DNA of 64,000 nucleotides from Enoplolaimus lenunculus (GCA_030248215.1 JASANG010003752.1:186001-250000); one strand, 5' to 3'; counted from the stretch's first letter, positions 11,302-23,549 are shown. Numbers and translations are program-made. The notes: generated from the sequence alone by a model not told the origin.

Positions 11302-13150
11302 TAAACGAAATGTTGCCGTTTTATACAATATGTATTGAGCGAATTGACCTTGAAGCAAGCAAAAACATTAACCTAACCCCGATCCTAAGTGATTTGATTG
11401 GTTGTGTTCAGTAGTAATTTCATTAGTAGCAGGGTTTAAACGGATAGCAAAAATGTTAACCGAAACCGAAAACTGATATTAAAGTAGAAAAGTGGCAAAG
11501 AAGTTTAATTTTCCTGAAAATTATTACAACAAAGGAAATGCAAATGTTCACCGGGCTTTTTACAGAACAAAATAGCGGGTACAGAGAAATTTTTTGACAT
11601 TTTGGATGAATTTGACAAAGTTTCAAAATGAAAGTGATGTTTCTCTGCGAATATTTGCAGCTCTAAGTATTGCGTGCACGTTGCAGCTGCGAGTTCTCGC
11701 TGTTAAAAACTGACACGTGTGAATACGGCATTACAGTGTGGAAAACAATCATTGAACGAAAATATAGGACGGGAAAACGCAACATTTTTGGCTTGAATTT
11801 TCTCAAAATTGTGCTGGCTTTAATATTCGGCTGGCAACAGATGGTAAATTAGTAAAATTAATAGCAATTTTTATTGTTTCATAATTTGTTAACAATCAAA
11901 TTTGTCTTAAATTATATTATATTTACTGCAAAAAAAAGTATTATTTTGTCATTTTTGTCTAATTTTATCCCTTCAACAGGCTCATATATAGTACGAAGCC
12001 TGGTTTATGCGTCAATAAACTTGTCGCAGAACTGATTTATGAGATCCAGCCTAACAGGGATCAAAGTCAAATTTTTGTACTAAGATTTAATACTGAAATT
12101 GCATTTAGTTTTGTTCGCTTCGGTTGCAACCATTTTTGCACCAAATAATACATACAGCGCCCTCTCGGGTCAAGAATTTTTAGATGTGGTACTTGAAAAA
12201 TTCTCATATCTGCAATGTTGTTTATTTCATATAACTGTTTTCCAAAAATAGTGTAGAAGCAGCTAAGAGTAGCCTATGCACGCGCAAGAAATACGCAATT
12301 GCACGATGTGTAAAAATATGCAAAAACCTTTTTGTGCTCTATCGTCAAGCAAGCAAAACCGTGATTGTAAACGCCTTCCACCCAAGAGTTCAGAGTTGTA
12401 ATTTTAGCTTGAAATTATATCTCAGATGAAACAGGATGTTATCCGGAACTTCTCTTAGCGCCACTGGCTTACGACTACATAGATTGTGTGAACGATAATT
12501 ATTAAAGCTAAAAGCCTACTATGGTTTAGTAAGCATTTATTCAACCAGCAGCAATTTTTTTGCAATCTTTGCTTTTTGTGAAATCGCCATTCAATACACG
12601 CGACTGCACTTGTAATATTATGTTGACAGTAGCAATCTGCTAATTTATCTCTAACGGGGGTGTAACGTCATCGGCTATTGGCCGCACCCCCATCCGTATT
12701 ATTAGGCAAAGACACTGCATCATTGAACTATCGTTAACGTTTAGCCATTATTATCTTAAAGAACATTGATTGTGGTCGCTTTTCTATCCTATCCGCGGCC
12801 TACTTTTAAGACCGTCCCGATTTTTGGTGGATCTGCAAAAGAGTAGGCTTGAATTGTAGACTATTTTTTGCTTAGGCTTAGGATTTTAGGCTTAGGTTTA
12901 GGAATACGCATTTGCAACGCTTAGGCTTAGGCTTAGGCTTAGGAATACGCATTTGCAACGCTTAGGCTTAGGCTTAGGCTTAGGGATACGCATTTGCAAC
13001 GCTTAGGCCTAGGCTTAGGCTCAGGAATACGCATTTGTAACGCTTAGGCTTAGGCTTAGGAATACGCATTTGCAACGCTTAGGCTTAAGCTTAGCAATAC
13101 GCTTAAATCTACTGTTACAGCCCTAAAAGTAACATTGGCTCTATCCACCA
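11302..13150. other. Intergenic region, mostly unique, with a TTAGGC tract near its end
   Basis: A decayed hAT-like end (CAGGGTTTAAACGG) is near 11430. No exon was recognised. The TTAGGC-bearing tract at 12850-13138 is listed separately. Confidence 0.5.
12850..13138. repeat. TTAGGC-bearing tract with five 35-41 bp higher-order units
   Basis: AATACGCATTTGCAACGC alternates with runs of (TTAGGC)n at spacings of 41, 41, 41 and 35 bases (12903-13105). The right flank, ACTGTTACAGCCCTAAAAGTAACATTGG, matches the right end of the inverted-repeat element at 44373-44558, so the tract is probably an expanded copy of that family. No clean left end was found. Confidence 0.75.
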
Positions 13151-13308
13151 TTAACTCCTTCTCACATTGAGTTGCCTATAGGCAACTAATCGCAGTATAT
13201 ATGCGTGATGGTATATATACGCCTCCCACGCCAGTCTCCCGAGTTCGAATCCTAGCATAAAAGTAGGGCTCAGGGGAAATGGAAAATATTCATGTGAGAA
13301 AGGGTTAA
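13151..13308 (+). mobile_element. Short piggyBac-like element with tRNA-like core (internally deleted)
   Basis: TTAA-flanked; ends CTCCTTCTCACATTG and ATGTGAGAAAGGG are inverted. It retains the B-box-like GAGTTCGAATCC but is about 110 bp shorter than the full copies at 15624, 16715 and 21079. Confidence 0.78.
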
Positions 13309-13356
13309 TGTCAATTGCTCTACACGTCACGACTTCTTTAAAGAGTTTGAGAAGTT

Positions 13357-13362
13357 TTTATT
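13357..13362 (-). terminator. Poly(A) signal of the receptor subunit gene
   Basis: AATAAA on the minus strand, 19 bp beyond the stop codon at 13381-13383. Confidence 0.6.
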
Positions 13363-13380
13363 CCAGGGATACGACACGGA

Positions 13381-16300
13381 TTAATTATTCAATTCTCGCA
13401 ACGTCATCGAAGTATAAAACGCAAAAACTAACGCCAAACACAGCGTCATAAATATTTTGTCCAGCGCAGTTGCAATTTTAATCCAATCAGAACTGGTGCC
13501 GGCGTAATGGGACGATGGATGCAGCTGTAACGCTGAATGATACGAACGACGTCGGAATTCGCGAAGTTCGCCAATCACATGCTGTAGATTTGAGTTTAAT
13601 CGTTCAAGTTTTGGTGAAATTAGCATATTTTGCCCTGTATTATTATTATTATTATTATTGTTATTGTTATTATTTCCAGCAAATCCGCTGCTAAAAATCC
13701 CAGTTCCAGAAGGAACATTAAACACCGGGATTTGATGTTCAGAGCTACTGGCTGATATCTGTTGTTGTTGTTGCGAATGGTTTCCAGTTGAATTGTGAAC
13801 GCTTGAGCGAGCACCGCCACTCGATTTAATGAAGACTCCGCTTGACGAGTTTGCAAGGTTGTAATTACTGTGGTGGGTGCTAGGCGGGCCCCGGTGTAGA
13901 ACCCCAGTGCCTTCGCCTGCAAGGATTTTACTTTTTGGTCGTATTAGTTGTTGAATATCTTCTTGAAGCTGAAATTAAACTAAACGACAGTTGAACACTA
14001 AATTGAGCAGATAGTAAAAATTGTTCAAACCTCGACTGTCTACTGAACATCAGTTCTGGATTCAAATTCAATTCACCACTGATTATTCATAAGTACGTCA
14101 TATGAATTTGTCATCTTTTTGAACGATCCAAATTCTAACAGACCGCACACCAGATTGGCTGTCCGTCAGCCAATGAAATTGTATTTTTATCATAGAAATC
14201 GTTGCTTCAAATGACATCAGAAATAGAAAATATCTGCTACGAACAGTCGTTTAAATAGCAAAATTCCGATACAAACATTTTAAGACATGTGGCAACGCAA
14301 CAATATTAAGTATAGTGTCGTCGTAAATGTTTCAAATAAAGTTGTGACCCTGTACAGAAGATAGTATATCAAGGGGCCAGGGAGGCTCAGCCACCCTAGA
14401 AAAATTTTGGATCCCATAGAAAATTTTAAACATTGCTTGTAAGTCAACGAAAACCCTTGTATGTCCCTTGTAAAAATTGTTAGCTTGAATTCCTAGCAAC
14501 GTGAGAGCTGACTACGGGCTTGTAGTAATTGAAAATTTTTTCCATTAATTTTGTATTTTTTTTAAATTTTCACTATTTATTGCGTAAGCAGGTAATTAAT
14601 ACTGACCTGTCTTGATGACCGTTTAAACGCAGATACAGGCACGCCGGATACAGTATTATTCGACACCGTAGAATGATGTTTACTTCCGGCTGAATGATTT
14701 CGAGTAGATCCGGCGGCAGAATTTGTCGCTGTCGAACGAGACGAAAAACAAATGCGACATTTACACGACCCACCGCGGCGTAGAAATAGACCAATTCGAT
14801 GAGGAAGTATAATTAACGCAATGCGAAGGCATTTCGGGGGTGGCGCTTTGTGTCGCGAGCGACGGTGGACCGACATAATAATCACGGTGAGAATTGTAGC
14901 AAACGTAATCACTCCGATTTGAAACATAAAATAAACGCCTGAATCGAAAAAAAATCAAGAAAAAATACATTTCTTTTTTGTGTGGTGATAAAAAGCGAGT
15001 TTTCGCCAATACTGCAGAGTTAAAGTGAATACGTCATTTTACTGGAGCATCTTGTCTGTCACATTTTTTGTCGCAAAACAATGTGATTTTAGCAAAATAC
15101 CACTCGTTAGCATTCGTACATTTTAGGTACCATTGCGCTCCACAATATTAATTTGCTTCCGGCGCCGCTGCCCGAAGATTTGAAATGGCATTCAACAGTT
15201 ATTTTTTGACGAATGGGTCACAGATGTTTAAAACAGCCAACAATGATTTAGCAGACCCAGCAGTAAACACACGAAGGTACCCGTTGGAAAAGTTTGGCTC
15301 CGGTGGAAAATTGTTTTTAACCCCTGAACATCGATTGATACCCTAGCCACCTTAATGAATAAAACAAAATATTGGGGGGAAATCACACTATTAACTGGCG
15401 TACCGTCTGCTCCCATCCCATGGGGTTGGCGTCAGAAAGACGTCTAGAAACGATTTCGTCCTTAGAGCACCGATTTGGAACACCTGGTATTCGAGCGCGA
15501 GAAAAAAACTGAATTTAACCAGCGAAATAAATATTCGATGATTTAATTTTAACCAAAAGTCAATTCATGCCGAGTCCAGAGCGGTTCTGCAAGATAGAAA
15601 TATGGCGGCCACCTGAACAAGTATTAACCCTTTCTCACATGAATATTTTCTATTTCCCCCTGAGACCTATTTTTATGCTAGGATTCGAACTCCAGTGACT
15701 GGAGTGGAAGGCGTATACCATCGCCACTCAGCTATAGGAGCTTGACGCTCGAGCCCGAGGGGGCCCTCACGTCTTGTGGTGATTTAGTACTATGTATACG
15801 TGTTGCTATTGTTAAACACGGTGCGATATATACTATTTAACGTGTATACACTGCGGTTAGTTGCCTACCGGCAACTCAATGTGAGAAGGGGTTAATTTCA
15901 GTTGTATATTAAGGGAAAATGTCTCAACGAAATTTTTCCGGTATTCTCTCTAATCAGTCGGACGAGAGTTGCTGATGTAATTAGAGCCTCAGCTAAAAAA
16001 CATTCGTAAAAAAATTTTCTCGATCGCTACGATTTGAGCCAAAAACCCATTGTAATATATGATGTTTTGAATGGGAAATTATTCAAACGTAAATTTAAAA
16101 GAAAATATAAAAATACAAAACAACACTGTACCTATGAGCGGAATGACTTTTGATGTTTTTGGCATTTGTTCTGCAACCGTCATTAGAAATATCGCCATTG
16201 TCAACATCGTTGTGATGCCCATTGTCACTTTTTCTGATCGCTCGCCAGAACTGCGATAAAACAACAAACATTCATTTTTGTTGTATGTAGCACCGGCATT

Positions 16301-19300
16301 TCGAAATAGTTATAACAGCAATTAGATTGCAGAAGTCGATTCGTAACTTTCTGACAGGAGGGAGCGAGCTAGCACGTGTTATGAACCGCAAAAGTTGTAA
16401 GGTAGGGAGCTTATCGTTTTATAACCAGTAGATATAAATTGGCGGTTTTACCCGATATTTTCGAAGGACGATGGATGACGTCATCTGATGACGATTTAGC
16501 ACCTGTAAGTAATCTCGTCGAAAGTAATTAATCACCTGGGAATGCGGAAGTAACAATGCGGAAGTGACCTCGTGTGGGTGGAGCACCGTAATAATGGGTG
16601 GGTCTTCAATATATTTTCAATTTTTTATTCCCGACATATAGAATGTATTGCAGAACTCGTCATTTGGTTCCTTAATTTTTTAAGAACTTGGGATGTACTG
16701 GTTTATAACGAAACTTAACCCTTTCTCACATGAATATTTTTTATTTCCCCTGAGACCTACTTTTATGCTAGGATTCGAACTCCAGTGACTGGAGTGGGAG
16801 GCGTATATCATCACCACTCAGCTATAGGAGCTTGACGCTCGAGCCCGAGGGGCTCTCACGTCTTGTGGTGATTTAGTACTATGTATACGTGTTGCAATTG
16901 TTAAACACGGTGCGATATATATTAAATAACATATATACACTGCGCTGAGTTGCCTATAGGCAACTCAATGTGAGAAGGGGTTAATCACCTGGGAATGCGG
17001 AAGTAACAATACGGAAGTGACCTCGTGTGGGTGGAGGACCGACATAATGGGTCTTGACTATATTTTCTATTTTTAGCACCGACATACAGAATGTATTGCA
17101 GAACTCGTCATTTGGTTGCTTATTTTTTAAGAACTTGGGATGTACTGGTCCATAACGAAACATATTAATATAATTAATTAATTTAAATTAACGCCTAAGA
17201 AAATATAGTATGTTTATTTTAAAACATTGTCTCTCAGAATAAATTGTACACTTCAGTTCGCTAATGAAGGGCTTATCAAATACGTCACCCGTTTCACTGA
17301 TTACTGAGTAAATTTTTTATAAAATTTCGTCAAATCACAATTTGTGCAAAAAACATTGTGTCGCCTAATAAAGTAACAAACTGAACTAATTTACCAATAG
17401 ACTATCAATAATTACAACCACAGCGTGGGCGTAAGAACAGTGCTTTAATTTTTACATTTAGAATAAATTCGGTCTTTTAACAACAAACAATTTGGTAAAA
17501 AATAACCGTTAAACCGAAATATAGGTTTACGATTTAGCTGCAACATTAATCATATTCAACGAGCTCTAAGGATTGATAAAATGTGCTTTACTGATTAAAG
17601 TAGCGTGTATTAATGGTTTGAAAAGAACACCTACGCTTTGGAGTACACTGAGTTAAGTTTTGAAGATGGGGAAATTGATTTTTAACGTGGTACCTGTTAA
17701 CTTTTCAAACAGTTCAATATGTTTTTTATAAACTCGAATATATGTGGTCTGTTTTCGAATTTATGATTGCAACACGATTATTTTCTGATTTGCTAAAATA
17801 GCGACAAATCGAACAAATGTTAAAATGCGCCCAAGGTGCTGGTATTTCTTCTAATGGCCGTGTCGTCCTAGATCCCTGTTTTTCAATTTAGGATTGCAAC
17901 AACTTTATTTTCTGAGTTGCTAAAATAAAGACAAATCAAACAATTCTTCTAATGGCCGTGTCGTCCTAGATCCCTGTTTTTCAATTTAGGATTGCAACAA
18001 CTTTATTTTCTGAGTTGCTAAAATAAAGACAAATCAAACAATTCTTCTAATGGCCGTGTCGTCCTAGATCCCTGTTTTTCAATTTAGGATTGCAACAACT
18101 TTATTTTCTGAGTTGCTAAAATAAAGACAAATCAAACAATTCTTCTAATGGCTGTGTCGCCTACAGAACTACTGCAATTCTCAAAAAAATTAGTACAAAA
18201 AACCTAATAAATAGTTATTCTTTAAATAATTACATTTGCGCTTTTCCAAGCATCGAAATGTCTCGTTCTAAAAACAAACTTTTTGAAAGTTTAAATGTTT
18301 GGTCAAAGTTTACCAGTCATTTTCCACTGCCTATTATTGCGTTTACTTCCTTTATCATCACGTTTAACATGATTGTTGATAGCTAAACACCGAATGTCAA
18401 ATTAATTATACACCTTGGAATTCGACATCTTTGGTTGCTTTTAACACCACAAACCAATTGACGAACCAGATCTTGGTCTAAGTATATAGTTACATATACG
18501 TAATGACTAAACATATGAAACATATATATTCATGACGACTCCAATGGGGACAGAGGTATTGCGGCATCACCATTTCACGAGCTGCACCGGCAACTTTAAA
18601 ATTTGGCAGTTTGTATAAAACGCTTTTGGTAAACAAAGCATAAAAAGCCGCTGGCAAACAAAACTTTAATTCTAAGCATACAAATCAAATTTAGTATCTG
18701 ATACTACGTTTTGCGCATGTATAGGAATTGAATACTCAACATTTGAATTTGATAACTCTCAAACAACAACAACTTCCATTGTTTTTTCTAGTCACGTCAA
18801 CAGTTTTAAGCAAATTTTACCACCAACACAGTTATGATATTGATCAGAGGTTTTACAACCTGTGATAACCGCTTTCTCTGTTCCAAAGATTAAAAGTGTA
18901 CCGGTGATCCATGTATGTAACCGTGGGTGTAACCATGTAACCACATGTGTAGCCATATCTAAGCGTGGGAGTATGCAATGTAACCGTGGGTGTAACCGTG
19001 GGTGTAACCGTGGGTGTAACCGTGGGAGTATCCAATGTAACCGTGGGTGTAACCGTGGGAGTATCCAATGTAACCATGGGTGTAACCGTGGGAGTATCCA
19101 ATGTAACCGTGGGTGTAACCGTGGGTGTAACCGTGGGAGTATCCAATGTAACCGTGGGTGTAACCGTGGGAGTATCCAATGTAACCGTGGGTGTAGCCAT
19201 ATGTAACTGCGGATGCATTCACATGTAACCGTGGATGTAACCTTCTGCGTAACCACTTGTAACCGTGGGTGTAACCACATGTAAAACAATTTATAACCGT

Positions 19301-22300
19301 GAACATCAGTTGGCCTGACCATAGCCGTGGGCGTATGCACATGTAACCGTTGACGTAGCCACATGTGCAACCACCTGTAACCGTGAAAGAAACCACATGT
19401 GTGACCGTGGGTGTAAACTCTGTATAAGTGTGATATCTCATTCATGTACCCACGAGTTCATTGAATTGGAAACCACTTCGCAGTCCGGCCAATACTAATT
19501 AACTTCCGGATTTCATCTAGCCCAAGTCACTTCCGCATTCTATCACTTCCGCATTTCGATTACTTCCACATTACGATTACTTTCGCATTTCCAGGTGACT
19601 AATCGCATTCCCAGATGACTAATCGCATTCCCAGATGACTAATCGCATCCCGACGTGGTTAATTAAGGTGATTAATCATTATCAGATGACGTCATCTGAT
19701 GACTTCATCCGCTTTCCTTCGAAAGGATGGGATAAAACCGCGATTTATTTCTACTGAGACCAAAAAATTTTGATGGGAAAACATTGTTAGGTACAAGCGA
19801 ACTACGGTGTGTGCGAGTAAGTAGTTTCACACAGTTGCAGCTGTATCGGGTCTTTTCCGTTATTCCCGAGCCCGCGTTTGCCCAAAAATTGTTCGGTTTT
19901 GATAAGTTTTGCACATTAGAACTTCTCAGAATCTCCCCTGATCATTCCACGTCTAAGTTTGAATTTTTGAAAAGTTCGATTTTTTAAGGTCCCAACGTCT
20001 TCCCTTGGGACCCAAAGAAATTTTTCGTCAAAAAGTTTGACAATTTATGTACCATTGGATGCAGCTTTTAAAGAGCTGAGTTGAATGTCTTATAGTTAAC
20101 GAGTTATGGTCAAATAACTGATTTGGCGCCGTCCCAAATCGTTGGCAGCGCGCCAAATTAGTTGTTTGACAATTACTCGTTAACCAATAATGTGATTGCT
20201 AAAAATATAGCATCATTCGACTCAGCTCAGCAGGATGCATGGAATGGTATACAAATTATTAAATTTTGACCAAAATTTTTTGGGTCTCAAACGTGGTCCT
20301 TGCGATGTTAAAAAATCGAATTTTCCAAAAATTCAAATTTATGCGTTGAATAATCAGGGGAGGTATGAGAAGCTCAAATATGCAAATATTTTAAAAATCA
20401 AACCATTTTTTGGTAACCACGAGCTGGGGGGAGATAAACAAAAGAAGCCCATTTTCTCTGTTACAAAAATTACTATGAAAAAACAATTTGGATAACAGAG
20501 AACGGTGTAACCGCCTATAACCGTACAGCCATACCTCCCCATACGCAGAAGGGCGCCATGGGGGCTTAGCCATCAGTGAGAAAGGTTTTAGCTTGGCTTG
20601 TAAGTCATGTGAATTCTAAGCATCCCCGTCTTAAAATTGTTTGCCCTCCCCAAATTTTGAATTGGTTACGTGCCTGTAAGAATTTAAGGCGTTATAGACT
20701 GATAGTTTGTACTAATTAATTATCCAGAGTCGACAGCGATATTGAACTTATATGTTGTGATGTTTTCACTTTTGATTATTAACAACGTTTATTGTGAACG
20801 GTGCATTACCTGATTAAACCATAAGGGGTCTTGTGCACTTTACCTCCACATTTAAATGTTATGACTACGGCTTACGCTCAGGATCAGGCTAAAACCTCTA
20901 CCAAGCCGCACTTAAATTCAAGGTCATATGCGTTTTCTAAAACTTGGACCCGTATTCTTAAATGAGTATAGCACCTATCACCAATTTTGTGTTGAGTTTC
21001 AAAGCCTATTACAAACTGACGGTGGTTGCTATACACATTTGAGAATACGTACTCTGAACCGAAGCCTAATCGTAAACCTTAACCTTTTCTCACATTGAGT
21101 TGCCTGTAGGCATCTAAGCGCAGTGTATATACGTTAAATAGTATATATCGCACCGTGTTCATCAATTGCAGCCCGTATACATAGTACAAAATCACCACAA
21201 GACCTGAGAGCCCCCTCGGACTCGAGCGTCAAGCTCCTACAGCTGAGTGGTGATGGTATACGCCTCCCACTCCAATCACTGGAGTTCGAATCCTAGAATA
21301 AAAGTAGGTCTCAGGGGAAATAGAAAATATTCATGTTAGAAAGGATTAATTGTAAATGTGTAGCGGAAAGCGTACAGCAACCAAACACAAATTACCTTGA
21401 CGATGCTGCAAACAGGCCAATAATCGAGACGACAGTAATGAGTCCACTGGGTAGAAACAGCGTAATAATATAGAACAGCGCCCGACGCCGGAGTGTAAAG
21501 TGATATCGGATATTCTTCCACGGCATTCCCCAGTATTTGGTCAAATTGACATGAAGCGAATTATAAATCAGTTCCCATTCTTCGTTCGGTTGATACAACT
21601 CTAAAATATTTGTGTCTCTCGGTGTAATATTTAGCTTGGCCAATGAATACGCCCAAGTATTGATTGACAGGAAACATTTTTGGGAGTCAAACGGAAAGCG
21701 TTCAATGTTGATTGGGCATGTGACTTCGTATTTGATTGGATATGCGAACGTAACGCCTCCTGTGTACTCAATGTAGACCGGAAATCGAACTTCTTCCATG
21801 ATGTATTTGACATCCGCGCTGGAAGAAAAAACAAACATATAAATAAACAATTGTGTAAAAGCAACAATGAATATATTAAAATAGTAAATATTGCAACAAA
21901 AAATGTGCTAAAAACTTATTCTTAATGTTGTATTTCTCCGAGGAGCTGGACTCAAAGATTTCCAAGGCACCCATACCGATTGCCAGCATTATGGACCCAT
22001 GAGATCCAAGACATCGCATTGGGGGACCGCATCGCTCACACCCACTCTCTGTATGGTACCCGTTTAACAAAACCGCCAATCCAATCCATATTCACACTGA
22101 ACGTCAAATGCTTTGTTCAACCGCCGTTTTAATCTGAGTTGTATTTTACTTCCTTGTTGTTGTTGACGTTAGAATTTATAAACAATTAAGTTTCCGACTT
22201 TATTTCGAGTCAACTCTTTTATAAAACAGCCAGTACAAAACACACCAGTTCGGCAACTCTTTGTGATTCTACCATCTGTTTCAGAAGTCAAGTTTAGACT

Positions 22301-22451
22301 ACACTAAAAATAAACTACTACATTGTACACATGATACTTACATATTTGTAACAATGATGTCAGGTTGCCAAATATCTTTTTCAGGCAACCAAAGCTCAGT
22401 GAGATTTTCAAAATGGGCCGGATTCCACGCTAACGATTTGTCCATCCATCT
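13381..22451 (-). CDS. Nicotinic acetylcholine receptor-type Cys-loop channel subunit, non-alpha (5' exons not found)
   Basis: Ligand-gated cation channel subunit of the plasma membrane. Five minus-strand exons join in phase to 523 residues plus stop: 22451-22342, 21818-21396, 16250-16132, 14938-14607 and 13968-13381. The first visible exon carries the ligand-domain stretch SLAWNPAHFENLTELWLP. The Cys loop is C71-x13-C85 (CPINIERFPFDSQKC). M1 is about 150-173 with the usual Pro (LFLPSGLI); M2 about 184-205 has SEKVTMGITTML with Glu at -1' and 20' and Leu at 9', which predicts cation selectivity; M3 about 219-241; M4 at the C terminus (ALDKIFMTLCLALVF). No vicinal Cys-Cys is seen before M1, so it is non-alpha. 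The M3-M4 loop is long, with poly-Gln and a run of 12 Asn. Signal peptide and N-terminal exons are missing and must lie above 22451. Confidence 0.93.
13969..15623. other. Introns of the receptor gene around the M3 exon
   Basis: Outside the coding exon 14607-14938, the sequence holds a GTAGCC-type repeat at about 14371-14519 and otherwise looks unique. No other exon was recognised. Confidence 0.5.
15624..15895 (-). mobile_element. piggyBac-like element with tRNA-like core (272 bp)
   Basis: Bounded by TTAA on both sides, with inverted ends CCCTTTCTCACAT and ATGTGAGAAGGGG. The minus strand inside reads like a degenerate tRNA: A-box-like TATAGCTGAGTGGCGATGG and B-box-like GGAGTTCGAATCC. TTAA targets and CCC-starting ends are piggyBac traits; there is no transposase. 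Confidence 0.85.
16528..17161. repeat. About 180-bp direct duplication flanking a piggyBac-like insertion
   Basis: 16528-16714 and 16981-17161 are near-identical (both start TTAATCACCTGGGAATGCGG and end TAACGAAAC), separated exactly by the TTAA-bounded element at 16715-16984. Confidence 0.85.
16715..16984 (-). mobile_element. piggyBac-like element with tRNA-like core (270 bp)
   Basis: Same structure as the copy at 15624: TTAA at each end, inverted CCCTTTCTCACAT termini, and a minus-strand tRNA-like core with B-box-like GGAGTTCGAATCC. Confidence 0.86.
17847..18150. repeat. 98-bp tandem repeat, about three units
   Basis: ATTCTTCTAATGGC recurs at 17943, 18041 and 18139, exactly 98 bases apart, with the intervening GTGTCGTCCTAGATCCCTG block nearly identical. 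A diverged unit precedes it. Confidence 0.9.
18905..19420. repeat. GTAACCGTGGGT minisatellite
   Basis: Core 12-bp unit CGTGGGTGTAAC, interspersed with a 15-bp variant CGTGGGAGTATCCAATGTAAC. The units are near-perfect at 18960-19200 and decayed on both sides. Unit lengths are multiples of three and contain no stop in several frames, so long open frames appear on both strands; they are not genes. Confidence 0.92.
19744..21078. other. Receptor intron, no exon seen
   Basis: Contains a GTAGCC-type repeat around 20550-20680 and an inverted-repeat remnant at about 20945-21055 (CGTATTC...GAATACG with a CCTATCACCAATTT core, also found near 45840). Nothing else recognised. Confidence 0.5.
21079..21349 (+). 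mobile_element. piggyBac-like element with tRNA-like core (271 bp)
   Basis: TTAA-bounded, opposite orientation to the copies at 15624 and 16715. The plus-strand tRNA-like core at about 21233-21296 reads GCTCCTACAGCTGAGTGG, then GGAGTTCGAATCC. It ends 46 bp from the receptor M1 exon. Confidence 0.85.
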
Positions 22452-22461
22452 CTGAAACAAT

Positions 22462-22632
22462 GGCCCATGTAAACATCAGGGGCGGAACCGTTTTGTGTGG
22501 GTCTAGAATAGAGTAAGCTTAAGCTTTATACTTATTTTTTTTTTGCTTGGTTTAGGCATAGGCTTAATAGGAATATGCTCATTCTTACACTTAAGTTCAG
22601 GCTTAGGCTTAGGCTTAATAATATTTATGACA
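22462..22632. mobile_element. TTAGGC-bearing inverted-repeat element, one end, abutting a receptor exon
   Basis: Starts GGCCCATGTAAACATCAGGG about 10 bases upstream (minus-strand sense) of the splice acceptor of the exon 22342-22451 and contains GGCTTAGGCTTAGGCTTA. The matching opposite terminus is not recognisable. Confidence 0.75.
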
Positions 22633-23292
22633 TCATTATTACAATAAAATATTGTACAATTTAGTACAGATATGTTATACATTATTCAGTTTTGCATGCA
22701 GCTGTTTTAGCGAGCAGTGTAGCTCAATGGTTAAGGACTGAATATTTGCTAAGCCAAGCTTTAGCTGTGAAACCGTACAATTTTAAGATATTTTCATGTG
22801 ATTCTAAATTTAGTTACTTTGACGACAGGGCAAGCTTAACAACCGTTTTTATGTATTCGATTGTAGGTTAATCTCGTGGCCTGATCTTTGATAGTTAAAA
22901 ATGACTGGTACAAAACGTGGCTGCTAAATATTTACAATACCGAACGGAAATTCTTCAAGCTTAAAGGATTCGAGTCAAAAATACATAAATGCTTTTTAGT
23001 ATCTTGAAATAAAGTTTACATATAATAAAATGTTAAATTTAGCGTCGTAATCTCTCAAAAAGGCTTACATATTAGTCGAATTCAATGACATGTTTAATGA
23101 AAATTTTCAACTCACTTGTTCGATATAAAGCAAAAACGCAATGCATTGGTATACTTCATTCTGAAAATATTACTTTTTCATTGCAATAATTGTATATTAA
23201 TTATTAGTTTCATAGGCTTATGGCAAATTGTTGTATACAACTCCCGTGATACTCAGTTTAGTCAAGTAAACAAATTTGTCAAAAATTCAAAT
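22633..23292. other. Non-coding; one isolated A-box-like sequence
   Basis: TGTAGCTCAATGGTTAAGG near 22720 resembles a tRNA A box, but no B box or cloverleaf follows. Missing upstream receptor exons were not found here. Confidence 0.4.
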
Positions 23293-23549
23293 TTAACCCC
23301 TTCTCACATTGAGTTGCCCGTAGGCAACTCAGCACAGTGTATATACGTTAAATATTGTATATCGCACCGTGTTTAACAACTACAACACGTATACATAGTA
23401 CTAAATCACCACAAGACATGAGAGCCCCTCGGGCTCGAGCGCCAAGCTCCTATAGCTGAGTGGCGATGGTATACGCCTTCCACTCCAGTCACTGGAGTTC
23501 GAATCCTAGCATAAAATTAGGTCTCAGGAGAAATAGAAAATATTCATGT

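Larger units (their letters stand above)
16439..19743. mobile_element. 3.3-kb segment bounded by inverted repeats, inside a receptor intron
   Basis: The left end GCGGTTTTACCCGATATTTT followed by TCGAAGGACGATGGATGACG recurs inverted at 19682-19741 (reads CGAAAGGATGGGATAAAACC going out). Both ends include a GATGACGTCATC palindrome. In between lie a 180-bp direct duplication, a piggyBac-like insertion, a 98-bp tandem repeat and a large minisatellite, but no transposase. It looks like a non-autonomous transposon that has accumulated repeats. Confidence 0.6.

Noticed and set aside
18792-19445. 217-codon minus-strand frame and several overlapping frames
   Set aside because: Entirely a 12/15-bp minisatellite; frames are open on both strands because unit lengths are multiples of three.
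22713-22790. tRNA gene
   Set aside because: Only an A-box-like TAGCTCAATGGTTAAGG; no B box or cloverleaf.
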